64,000 bases of DNA from Hybos culiciformis (GCA_964007475.1 OZ023273.1:139659308-139723307); one strand, 5' to 3'; positions 23,801 through 37,900 are shown, counted from the first letter of the stretch. Notes: generated by a model not told the origin, from the letters alone. A program made the numbers and translations.

Positions 23801-25251
23801 TGAAATGGCAAAAAAAATTTTCGCATTTAAAATGTTTTTTGTTAGTGGGAGTTTTTGAATAAAGCATGGAAATTATATTCTTATTCTTAGCAAAAAAAAA
23901 AGAAAAGGAATTGAATTTTTGTTATAATTAGAGTTAATTTTAAACTTTGAACTTTAAATCTTCTAACAAATTGGGGATAATGAATTAAAATGTCCTTCAA
24001 TAGATAAAATTGTAAAGAATAGTAATAAATGTGACCAGTAAATACATATATTATAATTTTTTGATACTTGAAGGTTATTGCAAGAAGTTCGGCGACGTAG
24101 TTTTTTTTAGCTTTTTCTGTGAAATAAATCGATTTAAACATGGTCGATTCTATACCTATAAAAAAATAGAAAAAAACTTATCCGCCTTCCAATTCTCCTT
24201 CTTCTGTACTTATAAAATACTTAAACAAAGCTTAAATCAGTATAGTGGAAAAGTTCAAGGTATAATATATAGTAGAAAAAGGTTCAACTATAATATAGAA
24301 TTTTATATAAAATGAATCAAATGAATTGTGATCTCTCATCTCCCTATTAGTCTCATAAACACAATCTCATAACAGTATTGTTCTATCTAAATTTTTTCAT
24401 ACTAATTCATAAATTACATATTTGAATTAAAATTACCTTAATTTTAAAATCTATGGGGAAAACAAGGGAACATAAAATTAAATAAATGTTAATAGTTAAG
24501 CTGTTTCTTAATTTCTTTAAAAGTTTTTAAGAAGTTTTTAATTAATATATACGTGTCACCCTTCATCGAATACATATTTCTAATAAAACCACAAGCTTAA
24601 CAACAATATAACAAGGAATATTGTTGTTGAAAAAACCACAGTACCTACATACTACATACATTATAATATACATACTCTTGTACATGTATGCTAGGTATAA
24701 TGTGTATTTTGATATTATTAATAAAATATTGAATCTATTAAAAAAAGAATATATTTGAAGTAAATAATATAATTACATAATTAAATATTGTGTGAATATA
24801 CAAAATATATTAAGATACATACATACATCACTCTAATATTAAAACCCACGAAAATATATAATTTTGTTCTCAATTCAATATTAAATATCAAAAAAAAAAA
24901 AAAATTATAATTGATGATTTTTTAATTAATTAGTAATTAAGTTTTTATTTAAATGTAGAAAAATAGGTAGAACGTAAAATAATATGTGACTTGGATTTGA
25001 ATATATTTTGTTACATAAAGATGTTGTTAATAAATTTCTTTAGATTGTCAACAAGAATACTCAAAAGTAAAAAATCTTCATAATTTTGAAGATTTTTGGA
25101 TATTAGACTTTCCACTGTACGTTACATAAAACTTAAATATACTAATACTCTTAAATTAAAAAAAAAATATAAATATAATAAATTTTAAAGATCCACAAAG
25201 TTAGCGTGTGACATTTTTGATGTTTTTGGCTCGCGTGTGAAATTTTTGGTA
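20871..25251. other. Intergenic DNA with a small coding relic
   Basis: No complete gene. A 23-bp unit (CTACTAATTAATTAAAA plus CAGAT) is tandemly duplicated at about 23054-23100. Directly after it, plus strand 23096-23218 reads QINGRPFKELERFTLIDD then VEAMFWYTLSYHKK, which is protein-like in composition and unlike the surrounding noise; it is probably a mobile-element relic. Other small frames here are poly-Lys/Phe/Ile artefacts. Confidence 0.45.
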
Positions 25252-25648
25252 CACTGAAAAAACAGATAGCTGCGGCTTAGAATATAGTTCAAACTAGTGA
25301 ATGACAATATCAAAATTTGTTATTTGTCATAGTTAGCAAGGAAAATTAGCTAATAATTTTACTTTTAAATATATCAGTTCATATGATTATATCAATATTT
25401 GTCAGAAGAATTTCAGAAGCTTCAGAAACTTTTTGTTATTTATTTTTCGCTAGAAAAAAAATAAAAATTTTAATTTTCGAGTAGCCAATTTTGATACAAT
25501 TCATTTGCTATATATTTTTGGAAGGGTTATTATTTATTTAATAATGAATGCAAGATTTTGAACACATTCAACTAAATACTGCAGTTTTAGTTATAATTTT
25601 ATAGCTGGCTCTTATAGCTCAATTTACAACGAGTTTTTTTTTTCAGTA
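25252..25648. mobile_element. Family-2 MITE, copy 1 (about 397 bp)
   Basis: Begins CACTGAAAAAACAGATAGCT and ends in a poly-T followed by CAGTA, the degenerate complement of the start. It shares internal blocks with the copy at 26698, such as AATTTGTTATTTGTCATAG, AAAATTAGCTAATA and TATAGCTGG. No coding frame is present. The target duplication is unclear, so no superfamily is assigned. Confidence 0.65.
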
Positions 25649-26697
25649 TACATTTAATACAAAATAAGAAGATAAGAATATGCGTTGGTTGTAAAAATTC
25701 TAGAATGCAAAAAATAAAATACGAAGTGTAATATTATAATTTTTCAGATTTCACAATAAAGTTAAATTCTTAATTTAAAAAAAATAAAATAAAATAAAAA
25801 ATAAATCAATAGACATGTACCTCATAAGAAATTAAGTATGATAAAGCTTTCCTTATACATATACCTACCATTAGCAAGTTTTTTTCATTTTTATTGGAAA
25901 ACGAGCTAAAAACCTTTAATTTCGTAATCACATAGAAAGTTATTGGATTTGCAATAAATATAATGATAAAAATTATCTAAATTTTCCCATTATAATGAAA
26001 TTCTCTATTTCATAAAATTACTTAATTTTTTTTATAATTATTTAGGTAGCTTAAGTATACGCTTATACGCTTGATTGAATTTTTATAATAAAATTTTATT
26101 CATTCCAAGAAATACAAAATTAAATCATATTCATTTTGTGCTTTTAAAAATTATGAACAAAAAATGCATTTTTATTTGATATTAGTGCGCAAAAAATATT
26201 TTTTTTTGTTTTTAAATGGTTGTAAAATAATTCTCATATTCAGTATTAAATAAATCGTTTAAACTCTCTGTCAATAAAGATTTATCTTTATTCTTTTTTT
26301 TTTTTGTTAATCCCCGGTTTCCGCTAAATTTTTTTTATATATTTATTTATTTATCATATAATTTGTTAGCGCATTAATTAATTCAAGTTTATTATTATAT
26401 TATCATCAGCTGATGGAGAAGAAGAATAAAAATAAATTAATGGTGAAAAAAAAAAACATAAAAGTATGTTGATAGCATAGGTTTTTATTTTTTTAACTTT
26501 ATATTTCGCTTAAAGTTTTGTTTATTGTTATTTTTAAACCGATTCATTTACATCGCAAAAAAAAAGTAAACAATAACATTTTTTTTTTTTTAGATATATG
26601 ATTTTTAAGTTTAAATTTTATTGTCAAACAATTTCTATGTATAATATAAGTATAAGTATGTACTATATAACTGAATTTAAAGTTTATCTTGCAAATT

Positions 26698-26957
26698 CAC
26701 TGAAAAAACAGATAGCTGGCGCAGCTGTAATTTCTATATTACCCGTACTGCTATGTATATAATAATTTGAACTAATGGATGACGTTAGCAAAATTTGTTA
26801 TTTGTCATAGCAAGAAAAATTAGCTAATAGTTTTACTTTTCATTTGCTATCTATAATTTTATGTTTCTAATAGTAAATGCAAGATTTTTAGTAGTTTTAA
26901 TTATAACATTATAGCTGGTTCTTATATCTAATTTTTCAACGAGTTTTTTTTTCAGTG
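26698..26957. mobile_element. Family-2 MITE, copy 2 (about 260 bp)
   Basis: Same terminus CACTGAAAAAACAGATAGCT, ending TTTTTCAGTG. It is about 140 bp shorter than the copy at 25252 because internal segments are missing. A third copy is partly visible at 6091-6233. Three copies in one window mark it as a common family in this genome. Confidence 0.7.
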
Positions 26958-27357
26958 TGTTATTTAAGAGCAGTTGTATGTATATTGCTAAAAATTATAA
27001 ATTTTTTGCAACTTATTTACATTTTTATACAATTTTTGTTAAATTGAAAAGTTTTCAACTATACCTAGCTATATATTTATATACTTATTAAATTCCGGTA
27101 TTCTTTTGAGTTACATTAAATCATCAAAAACAAGGGACTATATTACCTCGCAATCTGTTTTAAAAAAAAATCGAATTTTATTTTTAATTTAATTTTGAAT
27201 TTGTTTCAAAATAAAATAAAAAAAACTACGGAAGAGAGAAAAAAAGTTACATTAATATTTTGATTTATTAAATTTAAAATAATTGTTGTTTTCTTTCAAT
27301 TCATATAACTTTGACAATATTACTCAAACTCTGTTTGTTTTTTTTTTATATATAATG

Positions 27358-27394
<37 letters not shown>

Positions 27395-30300
27395 GCAAAA
27401 TTCTTTTCTTTTTTTTTTATTTTGTCAGTTTTAAGTCTAATGTAATTCTCGTTTTAATATATAAAACTTATAATTTAGATAAGGAGAAACGAGGGCCTTA
27501 TAGAAGAAAAAATGTCTATCAGAAACATAGTTTAAGACATCATAAAACTTTGAATCACTTACAACTAATAAATATCAAAAATTAAAATATTAAAAATATT
27601 TTAAACACAAACCCTTAAGCTTTAAATAATGCATTTAAAAAAAAAAAATAAAAGTTTGTTTATAGATTTTATTTTTTTAAGCAAATATAATAAAAAAAAG
27701 CTTAAAAATTTGTACGTAAAATAATAAAAGCAAAAAAAAAAAACTAAAAAAATAAAAAACCTCTATTATAAGTTTCAATTTTTAATATCAAATTTAATTT
27801 ATTTATTCAGTCATTGTTTAGATATTAAAATTGAAGGTTATGTTTAAAAACAAATATAAAAAAAAAATTTCGCGCGCGCTTTTTTTTATTTTAACAAAAA
27901 AATAAATTCAAATAATATATATTATATTTTAATTAAATTTCAATTAATATTAAATTGACATTTGTTATTCTTAAGTTTTTTTTTTTTTGTGTTATTTTAA
28001 TTTTAAAAATCATTTATTACGTTTTCAAAATATTGAATTTAAAATTAAACAAAAAATAAAAAAAGAAGCAAATAACTTTTTCTTCATTATTAAATAATTA
28101 AATTCAATTAAAAAGCTATAAAAAAAGTGGAAAACATTTAATATAATAAAGTAAAAAAATATATATAGATATATTGAAAAAATGAAATAAAATTATAATT
28201 TATGCAAAAACTTGTATTTTGAAAGGAATTTCGCAAAAAAAAAGGAAATTATATCAAAATTTCATATTCATTTGAATTTATATATAATTTGAAAGAAAAA
28301 TTTTATTAAAAAAGATAATTATTATTTTTATGAAAAATTTGAGCAATTTTGCATATATTCTACAAAAACGAACTCAGATAATTTAAAGAAATTCTTGCTA
28401 CTTCTTGGCCTTCGTAAGTCAATTTTTTGAGGTATTTTTTTTAATTCTTAAAACTTATTTAAATTTTTTATAAAATAAGGCCTAATCTTCACATTCTTCA
28501 GAAGATAAGGAATTAAACTTTATATTAATGACGGCATTATAAATTATATATATTCAGTTTCCATAGATTTTTCCTATAGAATCTGGCTTTGAAAATATTG
28601 GAATTAATATAAAGTTAATGATAATTAAAATGAATGTATGAATAAAAAGAAAATTGTGAAACTTTATTCCAATAAATGTTTTCATATAATATACCATTAA
28701 AATTTCTTTATATATACATATATAAATGTATATTATATGCCTCAAGTTAAAAAAAACATAAAAAAAAAACTTTATTAAAAGAGGTGCTAAATTGTTTTCC
28801 TACATTATACCACCTGCATAAGCTTTTAATTTTTTTTTTTTTTTATATATAACAAAACAAGAATAATAATAAGAACATCAATAGAAAAATTTCTGCTGTG
28901 CGCTTCAGGCAATGCTATAAATTGTACCCTATGAAATAAGAAATACATATATATTGTAGAATTTATACATACTCTATACAACAAAGAATGAATTTTTCAA
29001 ATTGATTTATTTTCTTTTTCTATATATTGATCATTCACCAATAAATAATCAAAATGAAAGAAAAATTCATTCGGCAAATAAAAATTGTTTTGTCAACTCA
29101 TAAAACGAAGTAAAATGCTTCAATTTTCTTTAGCCTCTTAGTTACTTAAAAGAATGCATATTTGATTTGACATTTATAATACTTCATTGAATTTTTCGAG
29201 GTTCGAGTATAACATATTATAGAGACAGTACACTTTACTCTATGTATTGTCACTTTTTTAATATTTTATAGTTAAATCTATTTATAACTATGTTTATTTT
29301 ATATATTTTTATATCGCTGAAACTGACGACAACGATGTTCCCCTAAATTTTAGATTTATTTTTTATACATATGACATAACTAAATTGTTAAGTGTAATTA
29401 GTATATACATAAATGTTTATGTTGTATAATTTCAGTTATAATGAATACTTTTTATATTGTTACTGTTTATAAATTAAAACCACACCAAAGAAAGCTATTT
29501 AAAAATAAAATAAGTAGTACCTATACAATTTTTTTATAGTTTTGAAACAAAAACTTAAAATATAAACTGAATTTTATAATTTTAACTTTTTTTTTCGGGT
29601 GGAAGAGAAAAAGTTTTTATTTCTAGTTAAATTTTTTAATGCAGAAAACTATACATTAAAAATTAATTTGTAATTTAAAGACTTTATTATTACCATTAAA
29701 ATTTTCAGATGAAGATAGTAAACTTTAACAATCGCTCAATAACATGTTGACCATCATGTTAACAAAGTATTTTAATAATCACAGAAAGTATTTTTTCCGC
29801 TAGGCAAAAAGGACATTGCTTTGCCTTACTATTTAAAGGTACTTCTATAAAGTTGAAGTCTGGGGACGTCTGTAGGAACTAAATATATAGATTGTCATGA
29901 TTATATAGTTCACAATGGCTTTGTTAATACAAATTTTAATACAATTTGCACCCAACATCTAATTTTTGATAGTTTTATAAGTGATTCTTACTAAAGTCGC
30001 AAATTTATTAATTACTTATGTGAACTTTTAAATCCTTAAGAAGTTTTTTAAGGCAAATCCACATGTACATTGTAAAATATTTCAAATTATTTTACTTTTT
30101 ATCTTAATTGTGTTGCTTAGCTATCCTATATTCATTTAGCATTAAGTATAATTAAAATTAATTTTTTAAGAGTAGAATTTCATTTTCAATACACGCGTTT
30201 TGCCCTAAATTTATATAACAATTATTTTTTATTTAATAAAAAAAGAAGTATGAAAGGAAGGATGTCTAATTTTTTTTTTTTTGATGTAATTTCCATATTT

Positions 30301-31166
30301 TTCATAAAACATAACATTTTTAATATTCTGTAGTTTAGCATAATAAAATAAAAATAAAAAAAAACATGAGAAATAAAAAGAATATAAGCTTTTGTGCTTG
30401 TTAGTGCCATCCCAACAGGTTTATATTTCCATGCATATTTATAAAAATGTACAAAATAAAATATGGTTTTTTTTTAAGGTACCTACTAGAAGAAAATTGC
30501 ACCTAAAAAAATTCATAAATGTATGCTAGTCACCCAATTAATAGATTGAGGAAGCATATAAAATCGAATTTACAAGGACTCTTAAAAGTTGGGGCGCAAA
30601 ATTTTACATTTTCGTTTGTTTATATTTCTGCTTTATTGGCTTAATTGGCATATTATATAGAAAAATCTACAATTTAATTTGCAAATTTTATTTTACTTTT
30701 AACTTTTCGACATTTCTGCTGAAAACTTAAACGAAAAATTTGAAATAAAATTTTTATCTTTTGTTGAACACATTTTCAACATAAATTTATGTTTTAAATA
30801 AGCTAAAAAAAAATAATAAAAATAAAGTTATAAAATTTTATTTTAAAGAAGAACTCTCTTGTACATTCCATTGATTAAGCTCATATTTTATGTCCTTATT
30901 TAGGTACATATATACTTGTACATGCATATATAAAACAAATATAAATGTTATGCATAATAATTATTATACTTCACGTCATTTGTTTTGTTAGGTACCTGCA
31001 GCAAGGAAAAGGTTTGTATATTTTCAGTTTTTATACAAAATATTATTAAAAACAATATTGCATATACCTACTCTTGGGTTGTTGAACTAAATTTATATAC
31101 AGTCGGTACATATATATAAAATATAATTAATTTTATTAAAAGAAAATTCAAAATATGAACAAATAA
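26958..31166. other. AT-rich DNA without a supported gene
   Basis: Contains a (TA)n microsatellite at 27361-27392 and long A/T homopolymers. Around 29840-29880 the plus strand reads IKLKSGDVC, faintly like a Tc1/mariner transposase segment, too short to call. At 30480, VPTRRK follows an AAG; see the rejected list. Confidence 0.5.
27361..27392. repeat. (TA)n microsatellite
   Basis: Sixteen uninterrupted TA units, preceded by a poly-T run. Expected to be length-variable between individuals. Confidence 0.95.
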
Positions 31167-31168
31167 TA

Positions 31169-31427
31169 TCGTCTGCTGAGAAATGAAACAACGTATGACA
31201 TTTATACGTCATTATTTGACAATAGCACCATTCGATTCCTCGTACTCGATTTTATAAGTACAACTACTTTGCAATATTATTAATGTTGATTAAAATGTGT
31301 TTTTTAGATGAAAATTGTACGCTACTTGATATTTTTTCATACGTTTTTTTTAATTTTCAAATCTTTAAATTCAAATTACTCGAAACTATACTTTTCATTA
31401 TACGTTGTTTCATTTCTGAGCAGGCGA
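31169..31427. mobile_element. 259-bp TIR element (MITE), family 1, copy B
   Basis: Same length and nearly the same sequence as the element at 1922-2180, with matching termini and TA on both sides (31167-31168 and 31428-31429). Only a handful of substitutions separate the copies, so the family was active recently. Confidence 0.85.
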
Positions 31428-32470
31428 TATGTTTATAGTTTCTTGGAAAATTTCTTCAATTTTTTTTCTTTTTTTTTTTAAATAGTTTTCATGACTTTGG
31501 AAAAGTGATGATTATTAAAAAATTATACATTTTAATGAGAAATGTTAAATTTGCATGAAGTTATCTTTTAGAAAATAAACATTAAAAAGTTAAAATAAAA
31601 ATATTGTTATTTTTATTTTTTTTTGCCATACCCACACATTGGTTATTAATGAAAACTATAAAGTTTTCGTGGTATATATAGTGAAATTACATTATGGGGT
31701 TGATGTTTGTGCTGAGGGTATATATTTTTTTCTTTGATGTAATTAAATGATTAAAACTAAAAATTAGTCCAAATGATTCAGTTTCTTGATATAGTTAAAA
31801 AGAAAGTTATTTCTATAATACTTATATTAGTTTTGCAGTATTCCTAAAGTGTTCATTTAGCCACCAAAAATCTTTTACAAAATATATGAAAATTAACATT
31901 ATAATTTCTAATTTAAAAAAAATCAATTTCTCAAAATTTCTTTTATATATATTTAAATATTCGAAAACATTAAACTTATCACTGATTGAATTTATATTAA
32001 AAAAAAAGAAGCATTTAATAAGATAATCCTTTATTAATGTTAAAAACATATTTCTATAACTTCTTGAAAAGCACATTAGAAAATAATAGTCATAATGGTT
32101 ATGACAATGAAGTCTTCTTATATTTTTATAGGAAATATGGAAATAATTTAATAATAATATTTATAATATAGTACATAATCTGTAAAGGTTTATTCCTCGC
32201 AGATGAATAAATAAATAAATAAATGAAAATATATTTACATACATTATATAAAGATAGTATCATACATATTTTCTTTTACTTTAGCTTTCAGAAAAATTTT
32301 TAATAAAATGAATAAATTAAGAGAAAATTTGAAATTTTTAAAATTTTAATTCAAAAATATATGCTTGATGAGTTTTAAATTGGAAACATTTATTTGTGAC
32401 TATTATATGATAGTACGATTAGGATAGTCTGATTTTTTGATCTGATTACTTAAGTTTTAAAAAAAAAAAA
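31428..32470. other. AT-rich intergenic DNA
   Basis: No gene seen. The minus-strand frame at 31822-32076 is rich in Phe/Ile/Lys/Asn and has no recognisable motif. Confidence 0.5.
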
Positions 32471-32809
32471 CAATTCTTTTCGGTAGTCAGTTTTTCAATC
32501 TTAATATTCTAGAAAATTGTTTAAAATACCAGGGAAAGGGAAAGAAGTTAGTTGTTAATGGTTTTTTCCAAGTTAGTAATTTTTTTATTTATAACTTCAT
32601 ATTTTCCATTAAAATTAATAGTTCTTTGTTACTTGTAGTCAATTCTTTTCGGTAGTCAGTTTTTCAATCTTAATATTCTAGAAAATTGTTTAAAATACCA
32701 GGGAAAGGGAAAGAAGTTAGTTGTTAATGGTTTTTTCCAAGTTAGTAATTTTTTTAATTTATAACTTCATATTTTCCATTAAAATTAATAGTTCTTTGTT
32801 GCTTGTAGA
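32471..32809. repeat. Tandem duplication, 169-bp unit, two copies
   Basis: Positions 32471-32639 and 32640-32809 are head-to-tail copies differing by one inserted A in a T-rich run and one substitution near the end (GTTACTTG versus GTTGCTTG). The duplication is very recent. No gene or promoter element is recognised inside. Confidence 0.95.
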
Positions 32810-33902
32810 CCCGTAATAATAATTATTACAAATTCCATGATCTCATCTAATTGGTAAAAATTGCTTAATGAAAAATATTTTTGTTTTTCGTAATAAATAA
32901 ACTTTTTTAAAAGAAAACATTAATTTATTTTTTTCCCATTTAATTAGAACCTTAAAGGTTTTATTTAAATATTTATAATTAATTTTTATGCAAAACATTA
33001 AAAAAAAAAGGACTTCTTATCCGTTAATTTTTTTTTTCTTCTTTCCTTCTAATTTGAAGCAATAAAAAGTCTGAACTGAGCTTTCCAGACTGATTAATCT
33101 TTTAAACAAATTGATTGCATCCCAAAATGAATACCATAAAAAAGAAAGGAAATATAAATTTATTTTTATATTATTTACATAAATATACTATTATATATAT
33201 ATATCCTATTAAAATAATGCCCGCCAAATTTGATCCCAAAAAAGAAAATTACTTTTGCCTCCGAAAATATTTTATGACTCTATTAAACTAAAAAAAAATT
33301 CATTGTATGATCCCATCCTTTGATTTAATATTAATTTAGATAAAAAGTGAATGAACTTTCACCAATAAATCTGAAGGGTATTCTGCAGGGATTTGAAAGA
33401 TATAATAAATATAAATAATAATATAATATTTCTCATTTTTGTAGGATTTTGCTAGGTATTTAAAAAAAAATTATTTATTTTTATGAATACCAATAACGTT
33501 TTATTAAGCTAAATTAAATACCACAATTTTTTAAATGAAACCAAAAATATTTGTGTTAATTTGTCCACTTATAAATAAATATTTAAAACACATTAAATAA
33601 AATTTCAAGTTTATAAACACTAAACATTACATTAAGAAAAATAGTTGCACAAAAATTGTAGCCCCAGCCTTATAATTATTCACAAAATTACAGATTTTGT
33701 GACACGAAAGAAATTATCAAAATATTTTATATCTTAGATATTTTTATCAGATCTTTTTGGATTTCCAACAATATAATATTCTTCAAATCTTCAAATTAAG
33801 TAGAAGAAATTTATAAAATTTCCTTTAAGGCATATTTTTTTTATCACATGATTGAGAATTAACATATTTTTTTTTTTTAACTTATTTTAGCATCCAAGTA
33901 GA

Positions 33903-34925
33903 ATGGATGTTTCAGAAAAAACAACTGGTAGGCAATTACAAAGAATATTACATTATTCAGTAACACCATGCCGCCCTTTGCCAGGTTTAAGACGAACTGA
34001 ATGTGCTATTCATGATGTCGACTGTGATGAAGTATATCCAGGAATTTTTATAGGCGATGCGTAAGTTAATGCAATTCATATATTTTCGTCGTTATTAAGT
34101 TAAATTCATTTTCGAATTTCAGTGCTGCAGCAAGAAATAAGGTTTATTTACGTATGATGGGAATTACACATATTTTAAATACAGCTGAAGGTAGTAGATA
34201 TGGGCAAGTTGATACTGGGCATATGTATTATCGAGATATGACAAGCGTTAGGTATATGTTTTAAAAAACTGAATGTATTCAAGTTTTATATAAAAATATT
34301 TAATATAGGTATTTTAATGTTTTAGGTATATGGGATTTCCAATGATGGATCAAACAACAACAGATATTTCAAGATATTTTTATATTGCATCAAAATTTAT
34401 AGAAAATGCTATTAATAGTGGCGGTGAGTAAAATTCATATTTAATAAAACTTCAATAAATAAATGTTCATTGAACAGATAATTTTCACAGTATATCGATG
34501 TGATTGAGAAAATAAAATAAGTGTTATTGAGAAAATACAAAAATCTATAGTTTTTATCTGTGTATGATACAATAAACATGCATAAAAGTTTCATTTCACT
34601 ATTTTCTTAATTATGTAAGAAAGTCTTGATGATGAAGTTATAATTTTTAGTTATAAAGATTCTCGGACCTAATAATTACATATTTGTTATAAAAATTTTC
34701 TCGTTTCTTATTATTTTAGGAAAAGTTCTAGTACACTGCTTAGTTGGTATGAGTAGGTCAGCAACATGTACATTAGCATATTTAATGATATCAAAAAAAA
34801 TGACAGCAGTTGAAGCAATCCGAACAGTGCGTATGCGTCGTGATATACGCCCAAATGATGGATTCTTGCAGCAGCTAGCTGATTTAGACAACGAATTGAA
34901 GCGTGAAAGATGTTATGCATACTAA
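33903..34925 (+). CDS. Atypical dual-specificity protein phosphatase (DUSP)
   Basis: Four coding exons: 33903-34060, 34123-34251, 34326-34423 and 34720-34925. All have GT-AG introns and sum to 197 codons (196 aa), close to the size of VHR/DUSP3-type enzymes. The enzyme removes phosphate from Tyr and Ser/Thr of target proteins in the cytosol or nucleus. The signature HCLVGMSRSAT gives catalytic Cys135 and Arg141. Asp104, in PMMDQTTTD, is the probable general acid, 31 residues earlier as in the family. There is no MAPK-binding rhodanese domain, hence 'atypical'. The first exon follows a strong acceptor ending TTTTAG at 33890, so an untranslated or alternative first exon must lie upstream. I took the first ATG (33903); codons from 33891 are also open. 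It is nearest in style to DUSP3/13/26/29; the exact ortholog is not fixed. Confidence 0.92.
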
Positions 34926-34929
34926 CATC

Positions 34930-34990
34930 AACATCAACAACAACATCATTATCATCATCATCATCATTATGACCATCACCAGTATCATCG
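34930..34990. repeat. CAT/CAA trinucleotide repeat in DUSP 3' UTR
   Basis: A run of CATCAA and ATC units directly after the phosphatase stop codon, ending near GACCATCACCAG. It reads open on the minus strand as an Asp/Val-rich stretch, which is an artefact of the repeat. Confidence 0.85.
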
Positions 34991-37900
34991 ATCAAATATT
35001 CTGTTTTATCTTTAAAATATTTTAAATGAAAAAAAAATTAATATTTTTGTAAAAAAAAAAATCAATTTATTTTGATGACCCTTTTATTTTTTTAATCGTA
35101 TTCTAAAATCGCCTTTTTCCTAACTAACGTACATTTTATAATAACAAGATCCCAAAAGTTAAGCCAAAAATTTACATTTATATTTTTATATTTAATTGAA
35201 TTTAAATCTCCTTCACATGTAAGACTATGTTGAAAAAATTTCTCAAAAAAAAAAATAAAAAATCAATTATATTAAGAATTTGGTATTTGAAATGTAAAAT
35301 AATCCGACCGGAATTTCTGAATGATTGCTATAGTAGGAAGTATATAAGAAACTTTTATATTAGTACATTTGAGATTTTATTCTCTTTTGGACAAACTCTA
35401 ATGTTTCATTTCATCTCTGCCATTGATTCCAATACCAAAATATATCTAGCATATCTAGCATTAAGTATATACAAATTAGGGCAGTAAAATTTAAATATAT
35501 GCTTATTCAAATTCAATCATGGTTTCAAAATCTGTTTTTTTTGAGAAATTATACAAATAGCAGCATTTTCATAAAATTTATTTATTTATTTATTGTTTAA
35601 ATTAGTAGTGTAAAAAAAGAACACGTACTCTTTATAGATCACTTAGTTGATTGTTAATTAAGAAAATGGAAGTTTTTATAGCGCCAGATTATTCAATCTC
35701 CTAGTACCAGATGTCCAATAACAATTAAAATAATATAGGAATAAAAATATCCTGTAAAAAATATCTAAGTCAATAACTATAATATCCCATATTTCAGTTT
35801 CAAATATTTAAATTATGTAATAGTTAAATTAAGAAAGCTGCTAAATGAATCATGATCAAGTGTTTCGTATACAATCAAAACTTTTTGTTTTATTACGTAC
35901 GTTAATGTGTTAAGACAATAATACGGGAAACAACAAAATATTCACCCCCACAAATAATATTCATTTTTAAATACTAATATCACAAAATATAACGCGCATT
36001 AAATGAAAAGCTAAGAATCATGTGATTATGATCTTCTAAACTTTTTTATTAAGTAGCTATAATCTTTAATTAAGAACTTTTTGTAACTCCCTATTATTAT
36101 AATTGTAGAAAAGTTACACAAAAGTATACATTGAGTACGAATTTCACTTGTACATGACAATTGTCGACCTGTGCTAGAAGTAGTTTAAAGAAGTCTCAGA
36201 ACCAATTCCAGTAACCATAATTCCCTATTCTTGATAGTTTACACTTTAAAATTAAGCCCCTAACTACACATAGTTTGCATCAGAGGAACATGTTCTGTAT
36301 TTAATCACATCGGAATTAGTTCCTGAACCAATACCTTTGATGACTAGTCCTATATGGCGACATAATGATTGCAAATTGCTTTCTTAGCTTACTCTGTAGT
36401 TTCTTTTTAATTTAATATGAAAATGTAATTGGCAATCAAATTCAGCTTTTTAAGTTCTATATAAAGTGTTCTAAAAATACACAATTGAGAAATAGAGTAC
36501 CTACTTATGTAGTTAATAAGCAGGAATAATAAATTTAATTACTAATTTTAAAAATAACAAGAAATTATGAAAAATAACAAATCAAACTATTATGTGTTTT
36601 TTTATATATTTATAATTATAATATTTAAATAAAGACGTTTTTAAATAAAAAAAAAAAACTATAAAAATATTTTAATTAAAATTTTATAATAATTAAAATA
36701 ATTTATTGATTAAAATTTAAATATGTAATATTTGTGGCATATACTCGATGACAATACAAATTATGACAACTATAACTTCGAAAAGCTTAAATAAATTAAT
36801 GTGTGTTCATATTTAGATATTTATTACTAGAAAAAAAAATATAATAAAGACTAATAATTTATTAATGAAAATGGAAAACGAAAATGTTTTTTTTATTATG
36901 AAATCAGGGAAAACGTAAAATATTTCAGAGAAAAAAGACACTATTTTTTTTACAGTGTTTGTATTTTATAATAACACTATTGTTGGACATTGGAGCGAAA
37001 TTTTTTCACTTTTGTGTACAAAACGGGCTCGGTAGTTGTCATAAAAATATTGTCGTCCGATTAGAATTTTTTTTTTTCAAAATACATACTTTGTTAAAGT
37101 TTACACAATTTCCTTAAAAAAATGTGCGATAAAAAATTAACAATCTTTATTAATTTTTTATTTTTATTATTATTATCATTGTACTATTTGAAAATTTAAA
37201 ATATATATATATTATTTTATTATAAGAATTTTATTAAAAATAATAAAAATTTTGGAAAATAATAATCTTCCAAAAAAAAAAAAAAAAACAGAAAATTAAT
37301 TGTTTATTTATTATTTGTATTTTTTTTCTGTATAACAACTATACATAGCTAGTTTTGTCAATAAGAAGAAGTTTTTATATGATTTCAGTTAAACTAATTC
37401 TTAATTTATTATCTGATATTGCGTTACAAGTTTTACATATCTCTGGATTTTGAAATAAAATGAATTACATGATTAGGTGTATAAATATATATATATATAG
37501 GGTTGAAAATTTTTAAATTTTTAATATAATCGTTTAGTGATAATAGCATTAGATTTCTCGGGTGAGAAAGCTTTTTAATTAAAAGGTATAGATTGATAAG
37601 ATAAAAAGAATGTAGATTTTTCAAAAATAAAAAAAAATTAAAGAATGAAAATTTTTATTTTTATTATAGTTTTGTATTTTTATAACCCATTTAATGTATT
37701 ATAACAATTTACATTTTTCATCGTTAAGTTTTTTTAATTTTGATAGACGCTATTGTAAAATTCCGGTTATTATGTAGAATTATTGATTTAACTACATTAT
37801 GAGGTGTGTAGAGAGAGCATAATTTCTTACAGAATTATTTAGATGTAGTTTAGAATTGTATGAAATCGAATTGAGCTGATAATGAAACCTATGCGGATAA

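Noticed and set aside
23780..23815. Hammerhead ribozyme (CTGATGATG ... CTGATGAGTGAAA)
   Set aside because: CTGATGA and GAAA are present but no helix II can form between them, and flanking helices I and III are not seen.
30480..30527. VPTRRK frame behind AAG as the second exon of the RY-peptide gene
   Set aside because: The acceptor is weak, the tail ends after 16 codons, and GTACCTACT occurs many times in this window (also 36497 and 44435 regions), so the match is likely chance. Proctolin needs Leu, not Val.
35227..35487. 86-codon plus-strand frame after the DUSP gene
   Set aside because: No domain or signal, starts in poly-Lys from an A-run, typical of chance open frames here.
36120..36400. 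Minus-strand gene with repeated GIGSG-type motifs
   Set aside because: The open stretch is under 40 codons, bounded by stops, without splice sites or a family I recognise; probably a repeat relic.
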